A stretch of 64,000 bases of DNA from Heterobilharzia americana (GCA_944470555.2 OX104127.1:135116786-135180785); one strand, 5' to 3'. Counted from the first letter of the stretch, positions 1-12,368 are shown. Program-made: numbers and translations. The notes: generated by a model from the letters alone, not told the origin.

Positions 1-129
1 TTGGTTCTATCGATGTAACAAGTCTTTAAACTAAAATACCAATCACTATGGTACTGGAGGTAGTCAGAAGTCAACTAAATATTGACTCATAACTGAATAA
101 GAGAACTAAGATATTGGCTGGTAAGATCA

Positions 130-690
130 TATTAGGCGTACAGTTGTATCTGGTCTCCATAGTCTTCAAGTTTTCGGACAAATATACAGACATACAGAAG
201 GAGTAGCAATGGGATCGCCAATATCCCCAATCCTAGCAGATATATTTATGGATAGTTGGGAAAACCTGGCTTTACAAAAGTTCAGTCCTGCACTAAAAAT
301 ATGGTAACTGTATGTAGATGACACATTTACTATGTGAAAATCGGAACATGTCGACAGTTTCCTCACACATATGAACTCAGTAGTAGGCGCAATCCAATTT
401 ACGTATGAGGCAGAAAATGAACAAGAAGAATTACCTAAGTTGTTACACAGGATGAAATGAATGACAGACGGTGGCTTAGATACTACCGTTTACAGAAAAC
501 CGACACATTCCAACAGGTGTCTAGACTACCAGTCATCCCATCGAATGTCAGTTAAGACATGTTTAGATAGATGATTAATTCATAGAGCTATAAAACTGAC
601 TAGTCAGTGTAAGAACCTAAACAAGGAGTTGAAACAAGTAAAAGAAGCACTAATGGTTAATAATTATCCTCCACAGTCTATCAAGAAATT
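130..690 (+). pseudogene. PLE reverse transcriptase relic (palm and thumb)
   Basis: Reading across stops, the peptide contains GVAMGSPISPILADIFM (about 205-255), the conserved RT block that precedes the catalytic motif in PLEs, and LYVDDTF (about 308-328), the YxDD catalytic motif. A stop codon lies directly before LYVDD and another shortly after it. Further on, TTVYRKPTHSNRCLDYQSSH (near 482-541) matches the thumb segment typical of PLE and telomerase-like RTs. The combination of motifs makes the family assignment firm. The stops make the copy inactive. Confidence 0.85.
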
Positions 691-784
691 CATATGAACA
701 CATAAGAAACGAAAAAAACAGTAACACTAGTACAAATAATAACAATAACATAAGTGGAAAGGAGCTCACAGCCTTCATTGTGTT

Positions 785-1160
785 ACCTACAAGGAAGGCA
801 CATCAGAAACTTTACGTAAGATCCGCAACAAAGCTGGTATCAGGGTGGGATTTAAACCTGCAAACTCACTCACGATAAGCTTTGCCAACTGCCTGTAGCA
901 TCCGATAGATGCAGTTGAACAAAATAATCTAATCCACCAGATTCCATGTAATGATCATGTGGTCAAGTACATAGGTGGAGCTAGCCGATCGGGGTCAGTT
1001 ACAATAACCGAACATAGGAATTTAGCTAGATGTAGAATGACAGACACCAATGAGATGAATAATCTGGGAGAACAACTCGGTTATTGCAATGCATGCATTA
1101 ACACACAACCAGACAATAAGGTGTGTGGGATAAAACCACTGTACTTCAGTTCGTTATAAA
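785..1160 (+). pseudogene. PLE GIY-YIG endonuclease relic
   Basis: The segment YKEGTSETLRKIRNKAGI followed by a GFKPANSL block is the linker seen between thumb and endonuclease in PLEs. It is followed by IPCNDHVVKYIGGASRSGSV and TEHRNLARCR, matching the IPC..C..YIG.T.RS...EHR signature of the GIY-YIG nuclease. The stretch from 959 to 1159 is open for 66 codons. A stop between the linker and the YIG motif breaks the reading frame. The nuclease nicks target DNA to prime reverse transcription in intact elements. Confidence 0.8.
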
Positions 1161-1446
1161 TAGGTGGAGAGAGAGATTGATTACTGAATCTTTGTTAATT
1201 GAATCTACACGGGACCTGACACATGTAACAGGAATGGCGCAACAGCTATGTGAGAGATGTGTCAAACTACTGTTACTACTGAAAGGCAAATAATATGAAG
1301 TGACAGGACTATCGAAATCAGATATTGAGAGGATTGTGATTAAGTTGAAATGAGTATGAGCAATGATAATTTGTGCTCCAAACGTCATCGATTAAATGAT
1401 TCTGTATCACTGTGTGTTATACATCAAATAAACAAATCTAATACGG

Positions 1447-3339
1447 AATTATAGTTTGAATAGTTCACTCCAAGCAAGTCAACCAAATGACTGAGAACTG
1501 TTTCCAGGTTAGTTGTTGTTTTAACCTTTCTACGAGAATGTCTTCTAAGGGCATCAATGACTCAGAAGAATAGTCCTTTATTTTTTGCTACTCGTCAACA
1601 AGCTTGTCAACATAACCAGAAATTCAGTCTGTAAATAGTCATGCCATTTTCATGGCATTTTCTTCTGAAGCATCTACAGTTCAGCTAATTGTTACTATTC
1701 ATCTTTTTCTTCTGATGTGTTTATTTTGTAATGACCGAATAAAGTGTGGCAACCTTCCTGCTGTCTGCCTTTACGAATGGAACTATGATTCAAATATCAG
1801 TGTTAAAACTGTGCATATTCATTCGCTTAATCATTATACAGGATAATGCCATATTACCTTCTTATTAGCACTATATGTCATTATGTGAGACTTTATTGGA
1901 CCTAAGATACTCGCACGTTTATATGCTTTTAAGAAACTAAGAATGACTTAATCTCAAACGCACTTCTATCCTACCAATAACTGTTCTTTTTCAGAAGAAC
2001 GGAGTTCTATACTCCCACCGATGAGATGTTTTTATTGGCCAAATTGACTACAATTACGACATTTATGCCTTTTAAAAGAGTAATACACACCATTTTCTCT
2101 TTTTACCTTAAATATATTTAAGATATTTTCAGGCAACAATAATGCTTTGTGGGGGCGAGGGATGAGTCACCTGTTGATATATGTATCCATAATGGATTTA
2201 TAAGGTGATGATAGGAGATAAAAGAGGATTCGAGTCACTCCAAAACTCGAAACAGTGACATCCGGCTAACTAGTCTAGAGCATTGCCAACTGGTCAGTGA
2301 CAATGTACTATCAACTTGGGCCAGGCTTCAGCAAATGTCTAATTCCAAATTCAGTCATCCTATTCTGTGTGGAATTTCCAGTCAATCCAAGACACTTTTA
2401 GTATTACTAATCTATCATTCCTTTTCACTATTTCTCATATATGTAAAGACTAGGATGAAAAATGCTGATGAAGCAGTTAATATGATAAATAGCAGACAGT
2501 TGTGTAACGTCCGCCTTCAAACAGCTGAATAAAGCAGTCGGCAGTTCACTTAGAACTGTAACTTTTCTACTGGTTGCGTCTTGTAAACCAGCAAGGACTA
2601 TAAACTTCCCTCCTACTTTTTCCAAGTTCTCGTTTCTTCTAGTCATCATCCTTTTGTATAAAAGATTCATAAAGTAGTCGAAAAAGATTGAAAACTACTG
2701 ATATTTACTTGTTAGTTAGCTAAATCTCTTCAATGTCCTTTTGCGCGTAAGATGTTTTTCTTGTTTTCAAACCACTTTGGTGGGCGACAGTGATAGTTTA
2801 GTAAGGTTGCTAAGGTGGTTATCAATGTAAACGACAAAATAAACACCCTTTTTATTTTTACGCGTAGATGTTTATAAGATAAGCGCACTGTAAGTACTGT
2901 CAGTGATGCAAAGCGGCGGGATGAAAAGAAATTTGTGTAATCAATACACCTTGACCAACCTCCATCCAGTACAGGTCTCTTGTGTTAGACGTTTGGTGTT
3001 CTTTTTAAATTTGGGACGTTCTAGTTGCGAAGGGAGTTCTCTATTTACTGGGCAAATGAATTTGTAGGAGGCCTGAAAACTTGAATTAAGAGACTTCAGA
3101 TATTCCATGAAATAGTTAATGGTGCTTCTAAATTATTTCGCATACGTTTACCTTTAAAAACTACTTGTTTAGTCTGTCTTATATTTGCAAACTACCTTTA
3201 AGAATCAACAGGCAGTAGGAACAGTGATAGTATTAACAGTAGAACATGTATTGAGGCCAATAACTTCATGCATAAAACGAAAACCCTAAAAAAGTGTACT
3301 GATCTCAGCGAAAATTGTGTACTCTACCTGTTCATCCAG
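1447..3339. other. AT-rich non-coding stretch
   Basis: No gene or clear repeat is recognised. Short ORFs overlap on both strands at 2335-2670 (65 and 80 codons); neither has a recognisable motif or convincing splice sites at both ends. The region 2220-2330 is less AT-rich and might be part of an unassigned interspersed repeat. Confidence 0.4.
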
Positions 3340-3465
3340 GTTTATGCTTACACATACCCAGAAGAGAAAGAAGGAGAAGTGGTAGTTGCAGTTGTATCAA
3401 GATTATCAGTTCGACTTGCTAAAGTTGTGCATGCATCGTTTATTTCTTCTTTAGCTAACTCTTAG
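3340..3465 (+). CDS. candidate terminal exon, unknown protein
   Basis: An acceptor-like site (pyrimidine-rich tract ending in CCAG at 3339) is followed by 41 open codons and a TAG stop. The peptide starts VYAYTYPEEKEGEVVVAVV and ends ASFISSLANS. It is an acidic loop followed by an alternating hydrophobic stretch, unlike the low-complexity translations around it. Base composition is less AT-rich than its surroundings. An AATAAA lies at 3744-3749, a possible polyadenylation signal. No upstream exon was found and I do not recognise the protein, so chance remains possible. Confidence 0.33.
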   Translation, partial: VYAYTYPEEKEGEVVVAVVSRLSVRLAKVVHASFISSLANS

Positions 3466-4972
3466 GGCTTTTTTCCACTTTTAAATGAAGTTTTTCAGTG
3501 ATACTTTTTGCATATGAAACTAATATATCATGAAGCAAGTGAAATAAGAATGACCAAAGTGTACACAGAAGCATATACAGTTTCTTCTTTCTTTCCTACG
3601 TCAATTCCACCCTATTAATACAGGAAACAACGATAAGCTTACATTATTACCTGAATATATATTGTAGGCAGATTGATTTACTGATAAACCATGATGATCC
3701 GTGACAACCTTTACATATAAATGTAAATGTTAACAGCCTAATCAATAAACAGTATCTAATGTTGATCTTTAGTTTTTACAAATGACAGAAATATGTTGGT
3801 CAGTTAGTTTGATAAACAATAGTAAACACGTGATTAATGGTATCTGTTCAGTCCTATTATTTAATGTATAATATAGATCACCATACATTAGATGATTATC
3901 TTTCAAATTCTCATAACTAACTGTTTCCTTTACACTTTCCACAGTTGAATGCTGACGTTTCTAACAGTAATTCTAAACGGTGCAAAATAAAGCTTTCAAG
4001 ATATGATGGTTACCGTGAATATCATAGACATTTCTAAATGATGATTTGTTTGAAAACAAGAATTTTAGGCAAGCTGACTCATGAGGAATTTTCGTCAACT
4101 ATCCAACAACCATTTGACTGAACGAAAGTTAAACATATTCGCATTACCCGGAAAGTGTTGGGTGCTAACGAAACCATAAGTCGGATATTGAAGGTCCAGC
4201 AGATATTTGCCAAGTTGCGTCATCTCTGGAATCAGTCAGATACTCAACTACTTGGTAAAGGACGAGTATACTACGCCACAGTTTGCTTTTCCCTATGACG
4301 TGGCTGAGACATGCCCAAAGTTTTCAAACACAGGTATCTTCGTAGTATTGCTTGGGCACTTCGCAGTTACACTGAGTGACGTCATGGTTAGATGGATACT
4401 ACTTGGCAAGGAAAGCAAACTAGTCCATGTTTTGAAGGCCTTCATGGAATGATGTGGCTTGGATAAGTGTTGTCTATCCCAAGCTAAGGTCTACATCAGT
4501 GTTCATTATTTGCTGAAGTAAGATTGGGTTGGAAGAGAGCTCAGGGTGACCAGGCCAAAAGGTGACACTGGTTCAAGAAGTCTTCGACCATAGGTTTTGA
4601 TCGTTTAGGGAGGTTCAGACCACTGGGCTGGGTTTCTCGACGCAACGGAAATCAATTCATGGAGACTATGGGTGACACGGCTTAAATTGGTCATAATAGC
4701 TCAGTTGTATTTACTCTCTGACATCTAAAGTTTGAATAATCTTCAATGATGCAGGAAATTTTATGCATCCAATGCGGCCAAGTTAAAGTAATCATTGAAT
4801 CTATTAATGTTGGTCTATTAATAGTAATTCAGTTAGATTTGGATTAGGATGGGAAGTCCTGACTAGACATACAGTGTGAGTACGTTCAAGCGGTAGTAAA
4901 GCACCAAGAATTCATATTGTAATCTAGGAAAACTCATGGTGATTGAAATGAAATAAAAATCTGGTCAGCAGT
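3466..4972. other. non-coding stretch, possible unassigned repeat at 4140-4700
   Basis: Mostly AT-rich. The part from about 4140 to 4700 is more GC-rich and has an 81-codon ORF (4207-4452 +) without recognisable motifs. This could be part of an older interspersed element. AATAAA at 3744-3749 could serve the candidate exon upstream. Confidence 0.35.
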
Positions 4973-5086
4973 TGAACATCGTTGCTCAGTTGGTAGAGCA
5001 TCAGGTCAGAAAACCGGTAGTTTCTGGTTCGAACCTGGCAGTGGTCCAAATTTTTATTTCATCTACAGTCATCACTTAGTATAAAC
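4973..5086 (+). mobile_element. tRNA-derived SINE, family B
   Basis: It has a polymerase III box A-like GCTCAGTTGGTAGAGC (4984-4999) and a box B-like GGTTCGAACCTGG (5026-5038), spaced as in a tRNA. A tail of ATTTTTATTTCAT and CATCACTTAGTAT follows and is shared with copies at 12369, 32674, 54917 and 55064. The shared non-tRNA tail shows it is a SINE rather than a tRNA gene. Confidence 0.75.
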
Positions 5087-5187
5087 AGTATTATTATTCA
5101 AGGTGTGTAATTGATGAACATACTTGAAGCATGGATAGTACGGGTATTCACTGCATCAAGAGTAGCTGTTTTTCACTGATGTAGAAG

Positions 5188-5188
<1 letters not shown>

Positions 5189-5225
<37 letters not shown>
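5189..5225. repeat. (TA)n microsatellite
   Basis: Uninterrupted TA dinucleotides for 37 bases. Confidence 0.98.
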
Positions 5226-5227
<2 letters not shown>

Positions 5228-5638
5228 TAGAGAATGCAGAAAATCCTCAACTTAAATTATCGATCTCTAATACCCTTTTTTCTTTCTTTTTCGACTTGAT
5301 TTTCTTCCCTCTTTTCTTCTCAAATATGGGTGATCAATTGGCTTTCCTTAACCTACTTAATTCTCTTCTTTGAAAAGATAAATAACTGATCAATAAGTAG
5401 TTACCAAACACTGCAGGCAGAAAGTGATGAAAAGGTATGTTCTTGTTTAAAAGTGATGTGATTACAAGTCGATTTATAGATGGTAAAGTACAGAATAAAC
5501 AAGTTGAAAGTCACCAAAAAAATAGTTTCCCTCTATTAAATGTATTTACCACCACTAGGAAATACTTGAGTCTTATAACGATCGCATTTTAGATATCAGC
5601 AAACTGTCATCAAAATAATGACTAGTATTTCAGTGTAG

Positions 5639-5746
5639 ACAGTGACTTACGAAGCTGGAATCTTGTCAACAGGTCTTCAGTGGAACAAAGACATGACAGA
5701 GAAGAGGAACAATCTGGTTGATTTCATTTACGAAAACTGTACAGTG
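5639..5746 (+). CDS. candidate internal exon, 36 codons, unknown protein
   Basis: An AG acceptor (TGTAG at 5634-5638, after a pyrimidine-containing tract) and a strong donor (GTG|GTAAGC at 5747) bracket exactly 36 open codons, phase 0 on both sides. The peptide begins TVTYEAGILSTGLQWNKDMT and ends LVDFIYENCTV, with mixed, non-repetitive composition. An upstream TAG in the same frame means only the 5638 acceptor works. A second frame is also open for part of the stretch, so chance cannot be excluded. No neighbouring exon was identified. Confidence 0.35.
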
Positions 5747-6289
5747 GTAAGCATTCCTTCCACTCACTAGCTTCATCAATGTCCAGGCTAACGATATCAC
5801 TGTGTTTATAATTACAACTTCCGATTCTGCTGTCTAATCTTATAGTGGTCATTTGACCACTATTGACTAGTAATAAGCTGCCACTTTTTTATAATGATCA
5901 CAAAAACAACTGTGGAGCTTTAATGAGTGAACTCGTCGAAAATAAGATTTTTTCACTGTTACTTCCCTGTTTTCTGTGACATAATATAGGAGTTTCTCAT
6001 CAACTAAAGAATACTAGAGTTTTCTTTATTCATTGAAGCCCTTTTTATGTGAATCTAATATTGGTAGGGTTTTAAACGTTACAATCGAGTTTTATATTGG
6101 TTAATTATTATGTTGTAACACTATGTAAGACCTGCTTTGTTTCTAAATTTGCCATTTTCTTGGTTCTTGGAATGTTAAGAATCATAAATGAGAGAATTCT
6201 AGTGACATGACTGAAAATGGGCCATAGTTGTGAAGATATCTTTGCTCCCCATCATTTTCTGGGTCTTGATGGGCAAAATTATTTTAACT
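5747..6289. other. AT-rich non-coding stretch
   Basis: I see no gene, repeat family or RNA here. It would be intron if the 5639-5746 exon is real. Confidence 0.4.
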
Positions 6290-6465
6290 AGTTGTTAGCT
6301 GAATCGAGCCAGTCGACAGGAAGTCCTGCTTAACCTGGGTTTCATGCTTTTTGGTACTCATTAGCAAGACCCACCTACAACCCTGAAGAAACTGATATGA
6401 ACCCCTGTCACCCAGTGTTACAATAAGAGATATTACTACTGAGTTGTTTGGGCTGTTTCCCTTCA
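6290..6465 (-). mobile_element. tRNA-headed SINE with hammerhead-like segment, family C, copy 1
   Basis: Read on the minus strand: a decayed tRNA-like head (box B-like GGGGTTCATATC), then a hammerhead-like segment at about 6321-6371 with CTAATGAG (one change in the core, G5 to A), GAAA intact, and stem III ACC-CA-GGT. Stem I arms GTCTTG and CAGGAC are fully complementary, but three extra bases lie between the predicted cleavage base and the 3' arm. Related copies are at 13395, 41470 and 60375. Confidence 0.6.
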
Positions 6466-7382
6466 GTGGATAATCAGTTTACTATACCCAGTTTTACAGA
6501 AGGCCAGTCATGGTCTGAATAGGTCAGTTGTAACGTCTCCAATTGAAGCTCTGGGTGACGAGGGCACGAGCCTTGGGAGATACATTAGTACCTTAGAGGT
6601 TGCAGATACGCTTTTCTAACAGGTGCCAAATAGCACGATACTTAGGTCAAACAGGAATTCCTGTCAATTGCCTCCAACCAACTAACACCCCTCAAAGCAC
6701 ATCACAATGTTTAGTCAACCAACTTGGTGGTTAGGTTGCAAAATGATCAATAGAATCCGATCAGCACATAAGACTAGATAACATGAAGATCGTTACCCTC
6801 TGGTGGCCGATCAATGTAGTCTTAATTAATTCATTTCACCTTCCCGCATATCTTCTTTTCTCGCCAACTCATCGTCAGTATGTTTTAATTCTACTTTCAG
6901 TGTTGTTGCGAAGCATGGTAAAGTGAACCTTCGCATTGTTATGCCACGCCTTCAGGGTCTGTCTGTCCAAGAATCTTTCTTCATTTTAACTTGAAACTAT
7001 AGAGGAAAGGTCGACCAGCACACTGACACCAATAACTGATCGGTTTTCTATTGACCTTTTCACCTTATTCACCTATTAATTTATCAACACTTCAAGTTTT
7101 ATTATCTCTGAACTTCTTGAAAGTGGCTCATTTTGTTTTAGTGAGTGTTTCTGTTGAAGGTTTATTCACTATCCTAATATTTTCAAGTCTAAATTGCTCA
7201 ATTTAGTTTTGAATGATGGATGGTTTTATCAAAATCCTGTGGATTTTTCTCCCTACTCAGTCGGAGCACCTAGTCCACTGTTTTTCTCACTCTATCTTTT
7301 CGAAGTTACAGAACTCTATGTAGGATACTTAAACATGATTTGACTTTTCATACAGCATACACCAAAAATATTATTGTCATTA
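6466..7382. other. AT-rich non-coding stretch
   Basis: Nothing is recognised apart from a slightly GC-richer part around 6540-6620 of unknown origin. Confidence 0.35.
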
Positions 7383-7755
7383 CTTACTTAGTTGTGGCTA
7401 GCAGTGGAATCCAAGATGCGTGTTTCGTCCCATTTGAGACTCGTCGGCTGGGTGTACCTACACCCAAGTGAGTGGGGTTGTTCCAGTCGAGACTCATAGC
7501 TTGTACCCATGGCTTCAAACGGCTAAGAGTTACCCAATAAACCACTGGATCATGATATTCACCATTTTCACGACGGGTATTAGTCATTACTATTAGTGAA
7601 TAAACGTGTAATTCTCCGCTGCTATACTCGATCGAATTGACCGACTACTCTTGGCAAATGAACTCCTATACGGATGACTTAATATTATCCGAATATATAC
7701 TACTGTAACTTACCTAATTGTAGCTAGCAGAGAAATGAAGCGTGATTCAACCTAT
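7383..7755 (-). mobile_element. Sm-alpha-type SINE/satellite, one unit plus start of a second
   Basis: One unit of about 335 bp runs from the tRNA-like region (about 7490-7560 on the minus strand) through a hammerhead segment at 7407-7458 to the conserved GCTAGCCAC end at 7383-7403. At about 7717-7740 the same end motif starts again (GTAGCTAGCAGAGA on the plus strand), so this is a partial tandem dimer, the arrangement expected of the Sm-alpha family. The second unit is truncated. Confidence 0.75.
7407..7458 (-). ncRNA. hammerhead ribozyme relic (Sm-alpha type)
   Basis: The minus strand has the core as CCGACGAG rather than CTGATGAG, so essential U4 is changed to C. Stem II (GTCT/GGGAC), the GAAAC box and the ATC cleavage triplet are kept. 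Expected to be inactive because of the U4 change. Confidence 0.7.
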
Positions 7756-9484
7756 TAAAAGATTGTGAGTTTGATAAACAACCTTCGAAAGCAGGCCAAT
7801 GCTGATCTATCTGTTTGTGTGTTGATCAGTTATTAAGAGAAGTTAAAGACATTCATCAAAGATAATATTGAAGACACAATGAACATACTAGCTTCCAAAA
7901 GATCTCTGCGTGATGTAGGTGCATGGCATACATTCGTCGCATGAATCCGTTCTAAGCAACAGTACGTTTGGATGAAAGTTCATTTCTTATTAGCATCTTA
8001 AAAAAAGTGGTTATTGCGAATTTCACAGAGGTAATTTAATCTGAATGCCAGAAGATAGTAAATATGAACCTGAATACAAGATGATGAACTGCTAGAAGAT
8101 AGTTTCTTCTGACTCTGGATGGCTTTAAGTTATTGACGTTAAGCACTATGTTCTGTCTCACTTGACTAATGAACAGCGATGTTCCCGCTACAAGATCATT
8201 GTCACTAACATGACTTCCAGAGTGGTAAGTGTATACTTTTGATAATATCTTAGTTGGTTACAACATTGCCTCACTGCTGCCAGACCCCAAGTACTTGTGA
8301 ACTTAATGTAGGTTCATGAATACCATAATTTCTGGAGTATAATGTAAATATATTTGGCAACCAATCATCCAAAGTTCAACTTATTTAGTTGAATCAGTTG
8401 AGATCTTGACCTTTATATCGTTTAAATATAGGAAACAGATAAATCTTTTGAGCAAACAGTTCACATTAAGTTGGGCTGAAGAAAATACAGTAAATTCGAA
8501 GACCCAAAGACTTGAGTTTTCCTCTACACTTCTTCAAAATACTTAGGGCAAACTGAAATGCTTTCAACAGCTCAGGATATAAACATCAAAATGTATCACT
8601 TCTATTCCAAGGAACATTCTTGGATTATGATAAACTTGAAATTGAGTGAATCGAATTTTCAGACAAATTTATACCTTGCTTAGAAACAGCTTATAATGCA
8701 ATGAAATAAATCTGATTGAATCGTTTTTATGAATATGAAAATGTGTACGCACACACACACATACACACAAGTGTTAACTGGTAATCAAGCTATACAGTTA
8801 AGGGTCGAGGAACATAACTAAGTACCTTCAAAAGATATAGTGTGAAACTTCAATGCACCCATGCTGTAGAAACTGGTCAACAAAGTATTGTCCAAACGGC
8901 TTTCAAAATCAGCGACACATACTTAGATTTGTGGAAGCAATGGCCGTATGCAAACTGAACTCATTTTTGTGTTTACACAAACAGTTTGTTCGTAAACTAC
9001 GCCCACCTTGGTAAACTTTGTCTTCTTACCAAGAATAAAATCAACAACATTCTTCTTTAAAAATTTTAATCCCCCTGTTATCTTATTTGTTCTTCTATTT
9101 GTCCTTCTATCCTTCGATTACAATATAAATTAACTTGACAAGTAAATGAATGATCAGATTTTTTGAAATGTATTGCGCAAGCACATCACATTGTTCAGAT
9201 TAACTCCATCTTCTAATTTATAAAATAAACTAGTTATTTCACTTGACTATTCTTAAGCTATTAAAATCAGTAGTCATGAGAAAAATTGTTCCTTTTTATT
9301 CCTTACATCAGAAAAAAACTCAAGTATGTATTCTACTCTACATACTTTCCATGCTGACATTTGTAATGTAAAAAAGAATGAACCGGATAGGTCATAAAAT
9401 CTATCATAAAGAGTGGGTGCCAAACATTTATATGGATAACTCTGTGATATTTGAAGCAATGAGTGTTGTGTATGAGTTAAAATG
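7756..9484. other. AT-rich non-coding stretch
   Basis: No gene is supported. A short (CA)n run lies at about 8749-8768. Confidence 0.4.
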
Positions 9485-9550
9485 GTGGTGAGGAGTCTTA
9501 AATGAGACGAGACTTGAGTCCTGGATTCAACTGTCAGCCGTCACTAACTG
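9485..9550 (+). mobile_element. short Sm-alpha fragment
   Basis: TGAGGAGTCTTAAATGAGAC followed by GAGAC, GAGTCCTGGATTC and a degenerate CTGTCAGCCGTC matches the hammerhead-to-end part of Sm-alpha. The 5' part of the core and one A of the GAAA box are lost, so it is a dead fragment. Confidence 0.55.
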
Positions 9551-10604
9551 ATGCGGTATAAGAATGAACTTTAGATTTTAGAGCATACAAAAATATTTAA
9601 ATAGAAGGGAAATTGGTTTTTGTACTTTATGCATTCTTAAAAGTTCACTATGATTAAGAAATAGAAACATGGAGAAAATTTACTCTATTCGACGGCACAG
9701 AGTGTAAACAAGAAAGAGATCTAGTGAATTTCAGATGAGGAATCATTCTTAAGTGTATAAAATTAACAAGAGTTATTATTGGCAGTATAACTAGAATTTC
9801 TACTAATTCCTGCTATATATGTGGAATAGCGAAGTCATTATAGAAGTTTCAGAAAACGTAATTACTGTACACTGATTGACTAAGTACAAAGAACAGAAAC
9901 CCAGTTAATCAGTAACCGAGCAACAGTCAATCTTTTAGAAATTGTTCCTCACATCTGACCAAATTCTGTCAACTGGTCTCAAGATGTGACTACTGGGCTT
10001 AATGACTTTATATTACACAATCCTCTATGCTTCAAACCCTTGCTAAGTCATACCGAAGGAAAAATTAGTGCATTATATATGGCGTTCCGCTGAACCATTA
10101 TCGAACCGATATCGATAAAAGGAAAAGAATCTCTCCATTGATTTTCTTATTCTATCTAATGTTCACTAGAATTAGTGTCAAACTTGTAGGAGAGATCAAA
10201 GAATAATGTGGTGGTAGATATTTTGACACGCTAATACTTCTGAATAAATCTTTTAAGTCAATCTGAAATAAGTCACCCTGCCTCAAGGACCAGTGTTCAT
10301 GTCAACTGAACTGGAAAAATATTTTATTTTTTAAAAGATAAACTGTATAAATTTTGATTTCATTTTGAATCCAGCTGAAATTAGATATCAATTAACTGAT
10401 TTTCTACATATAAAAACACAAAAATATTGTCTACAAATTTTAATCCCTAATTGAAACAAATTTTCATAGATCACGTTGAAATGATTTATGGGCAATCTGA
10501 GGATAACAGTTATCAACTTTTATATACCGATATTTAAACAAAAAACAATTACAGTCAAATTAATTATTTTAAAAGTTTAACCAACTCAATAGGATGTATT
10601 TTTG
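9551..10604. other. AT-rich non-coding stretch
   Basis: I see no gene or recognised repeat. Confidence 0.4.
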
Positions 10605-10745
10605 TAGTTTAACTGATGGCTAACACTGGAATCTAGAACGGACGTTTCATTCTATTCAAAACTCCTCGGCTGGATGTACCTGCATCTCAGTGGGTGACGG
10701 TGTTCCCAATGAGAGTGGAATTCACTGCTAGCCACCAAAGAAAGC
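10605..10745 (-). mobile_element. Sm-alpha fragment with inverted junction
   Basis: The minus strand contains a hammerhead segment (10629-10680) with the core as CCGAGGAG and an ATGAAAC box, so it is mutated. The copy ends near 10716 and is followed at once by a plus-strand Sm-alpha end (GAATTCACTGCTAGCCACC, about 10721-10739). This looks like the remnant of a minus/plus pair whose middle is deleted. Confidence 0.65.
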
Positions 10746-12368
10746 TCAACTTCTCACTGAACACAAAACAAAGGCTTCCTAATTACTTGTCCTATAATTA
10801 ATCTGCTTAATCATGGGAAGTGAACACTTATAGCTTCCAGTTTCAAACGAACAATGAGACTGGTAACATCTGACCCAGTGTTCTGTCTTATTATGAGTTA
10901 ACAATGGCTCACGTATTTTAAAGATAGAAGTCATACTTCATATTTAGGACCCAGCAAGTTATAGCGAAGAATTTAAGAGTTTCTGAATCAGAAGTAGAAA
11001 CTGCAAATCCCCGAGTGACTAGGTGCTTTCTGATAGTTACTCATGGAGAGACTTCCACATTTCCTGAACCAATACGGCTTCGGTTAAGATAATTGTTCAC
11101 TCTGTTCTATTCACCTAGACTTCGATTGAAAATGGAAGAATTTGTCAGACAAAAGGTGCAATAAAATATGAGCAGTTACACGTCCTTTGTTCATATGATG
11201 AGCAGGTAAACCATTCGACGACTAAGATCGAGTTGATGTCAGGTAGATATTGTCCATTTAGCAGATTGCCATGTTGGGAACACGAAGACTCTTAGTTTGG
11301 AGACAAGCATCTCGTAAAGGTATCTTTAAATATTTATTTCCTAATTTTGTGCATAAGTGAGTAGATTTTAATGAATTCGCTAGAAAAGTTTCTTGGAAAT
11401 ATCTCTCAGCTAGGCTAATGGAAGCGAAAATCCGAAAAGTCTCATAATATAGTATCAGTTAAGGATTTCCGGTTTTGTAATAATGCAAAACATGAGAGAT
11501 ATGGGTATTATAAAAACAAAAATGGGGTGCTTTGATCGAAAAGAAAGTAATTAAGTAGACGAATGTTACTAAGAAATCCTGAGGTACACAGAGAGGTTTA
11601 AAAGCCGGGTGTATATGTAATCCTATGGTAGATTTTAAGCCGTGTGACTGAAGGTCTATGACTGGAAGACCGATAAAGAATGGCTTACATCAAAGCGGAA
11701 AACTCCTAGATTGTAGCTAATGGTTGATCACCTTCCTGGTATCTTTTCCACCACTCTAATTAGTAATCTTCGTTTAAAAGCCTATTTTTCAACCGCTTTG
11801 TATAGTTGAAGCGCTAGCAATAAATAGCCAGAAACGCGAAGCTTTTCTTGTCATGACAGAATTATGTTATGAATACAAACGTTGAAAAGTTATTCTACTA
11901 TTCTTTCTTTATGATGCAGTAAATATTTGTGTCATATTGACACGTACATACATAAACCACTCCAGTTTTTATTCATCTTTCTAAGTGCTTTGTGCAAAAC
12001 TTTTGAAGATGTCCATCTCGATGGTCATCAGAGTCCTGTTTATCGTTACATTGTTACATCTAAGTGAAATGCAATAATTTAAAGTAGAGAAGATATATAA
12101 AGGTCTAAATAGCGAATTCGTAAAAAAATGTATGCAAATTGTTAATATGCAGAATAACAGCTGGTTTCACCAGCAAATCTTTAAGCGTCAAATGAAGGTA
12201 ATCACTGTCTAATCCGCTCATCACTGCATACAGAAATGCCATCTCTAACTCAATCTGAAAATCTTAACGAAAAGCGAAGTCTCAAAAAAATATGATGTTC
12301 TTACTGCCTCTTCCCTAATCATGAAATTGTCCAGCTATGTATAAACAAGTTATTATTTGTTTGACCAT
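10746..12368. other. AT-rich non-coding stretch
   Basis: No gene, RNA or repeat family is recognised in this interval. Confidence 0.4.

Larger units (their letters stand above)
1..1446 (+). mobile_element. Penelope-like element (PLE), degenerate, 5' end outside window
   Basis: Conceptual translation with frame changes gives a PLE order of domains: RT palm near 190-330, RT thumb near 400-700, an Asn-rich linker near 730-750, then a GIY-YIG endonuclease near 785-1160. Non-coding 3' sequence runs to about 1446 and contains AATAAA. Several in-frame stops (for example just before the YVDD motif) show it is dead. The 3' portion recurs at 17195-17890 (-) with very high similarity, at 18185-18330 (+) as a tail only, and at 57905-58610 (+). 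PLEs are retroelements that move by target-primed reverse transcription. Confidence 0.85.

Noticed and set aside
2428..2670. 80-codon minus-strand ORF with protein-like composition, overlapping a 65-codon plus-strand ORF
   Set aside because: No recognised motif, no convincing splice sites on both sides, and two overlapping frames are equally open. It could be part of an unknown repeat.
4207..4452. 81-codon plus-strand ORF in a less AT-rich patch
   Set aside because: No motif, start context or splice support; the patch may be an old repeat.
4973..5050. canonical tRNA gene at the family B head
   Set aside because: Box A and B are good, but the arms do not all pair and the downstream tail is shared with four other copies, so it is a SINE.
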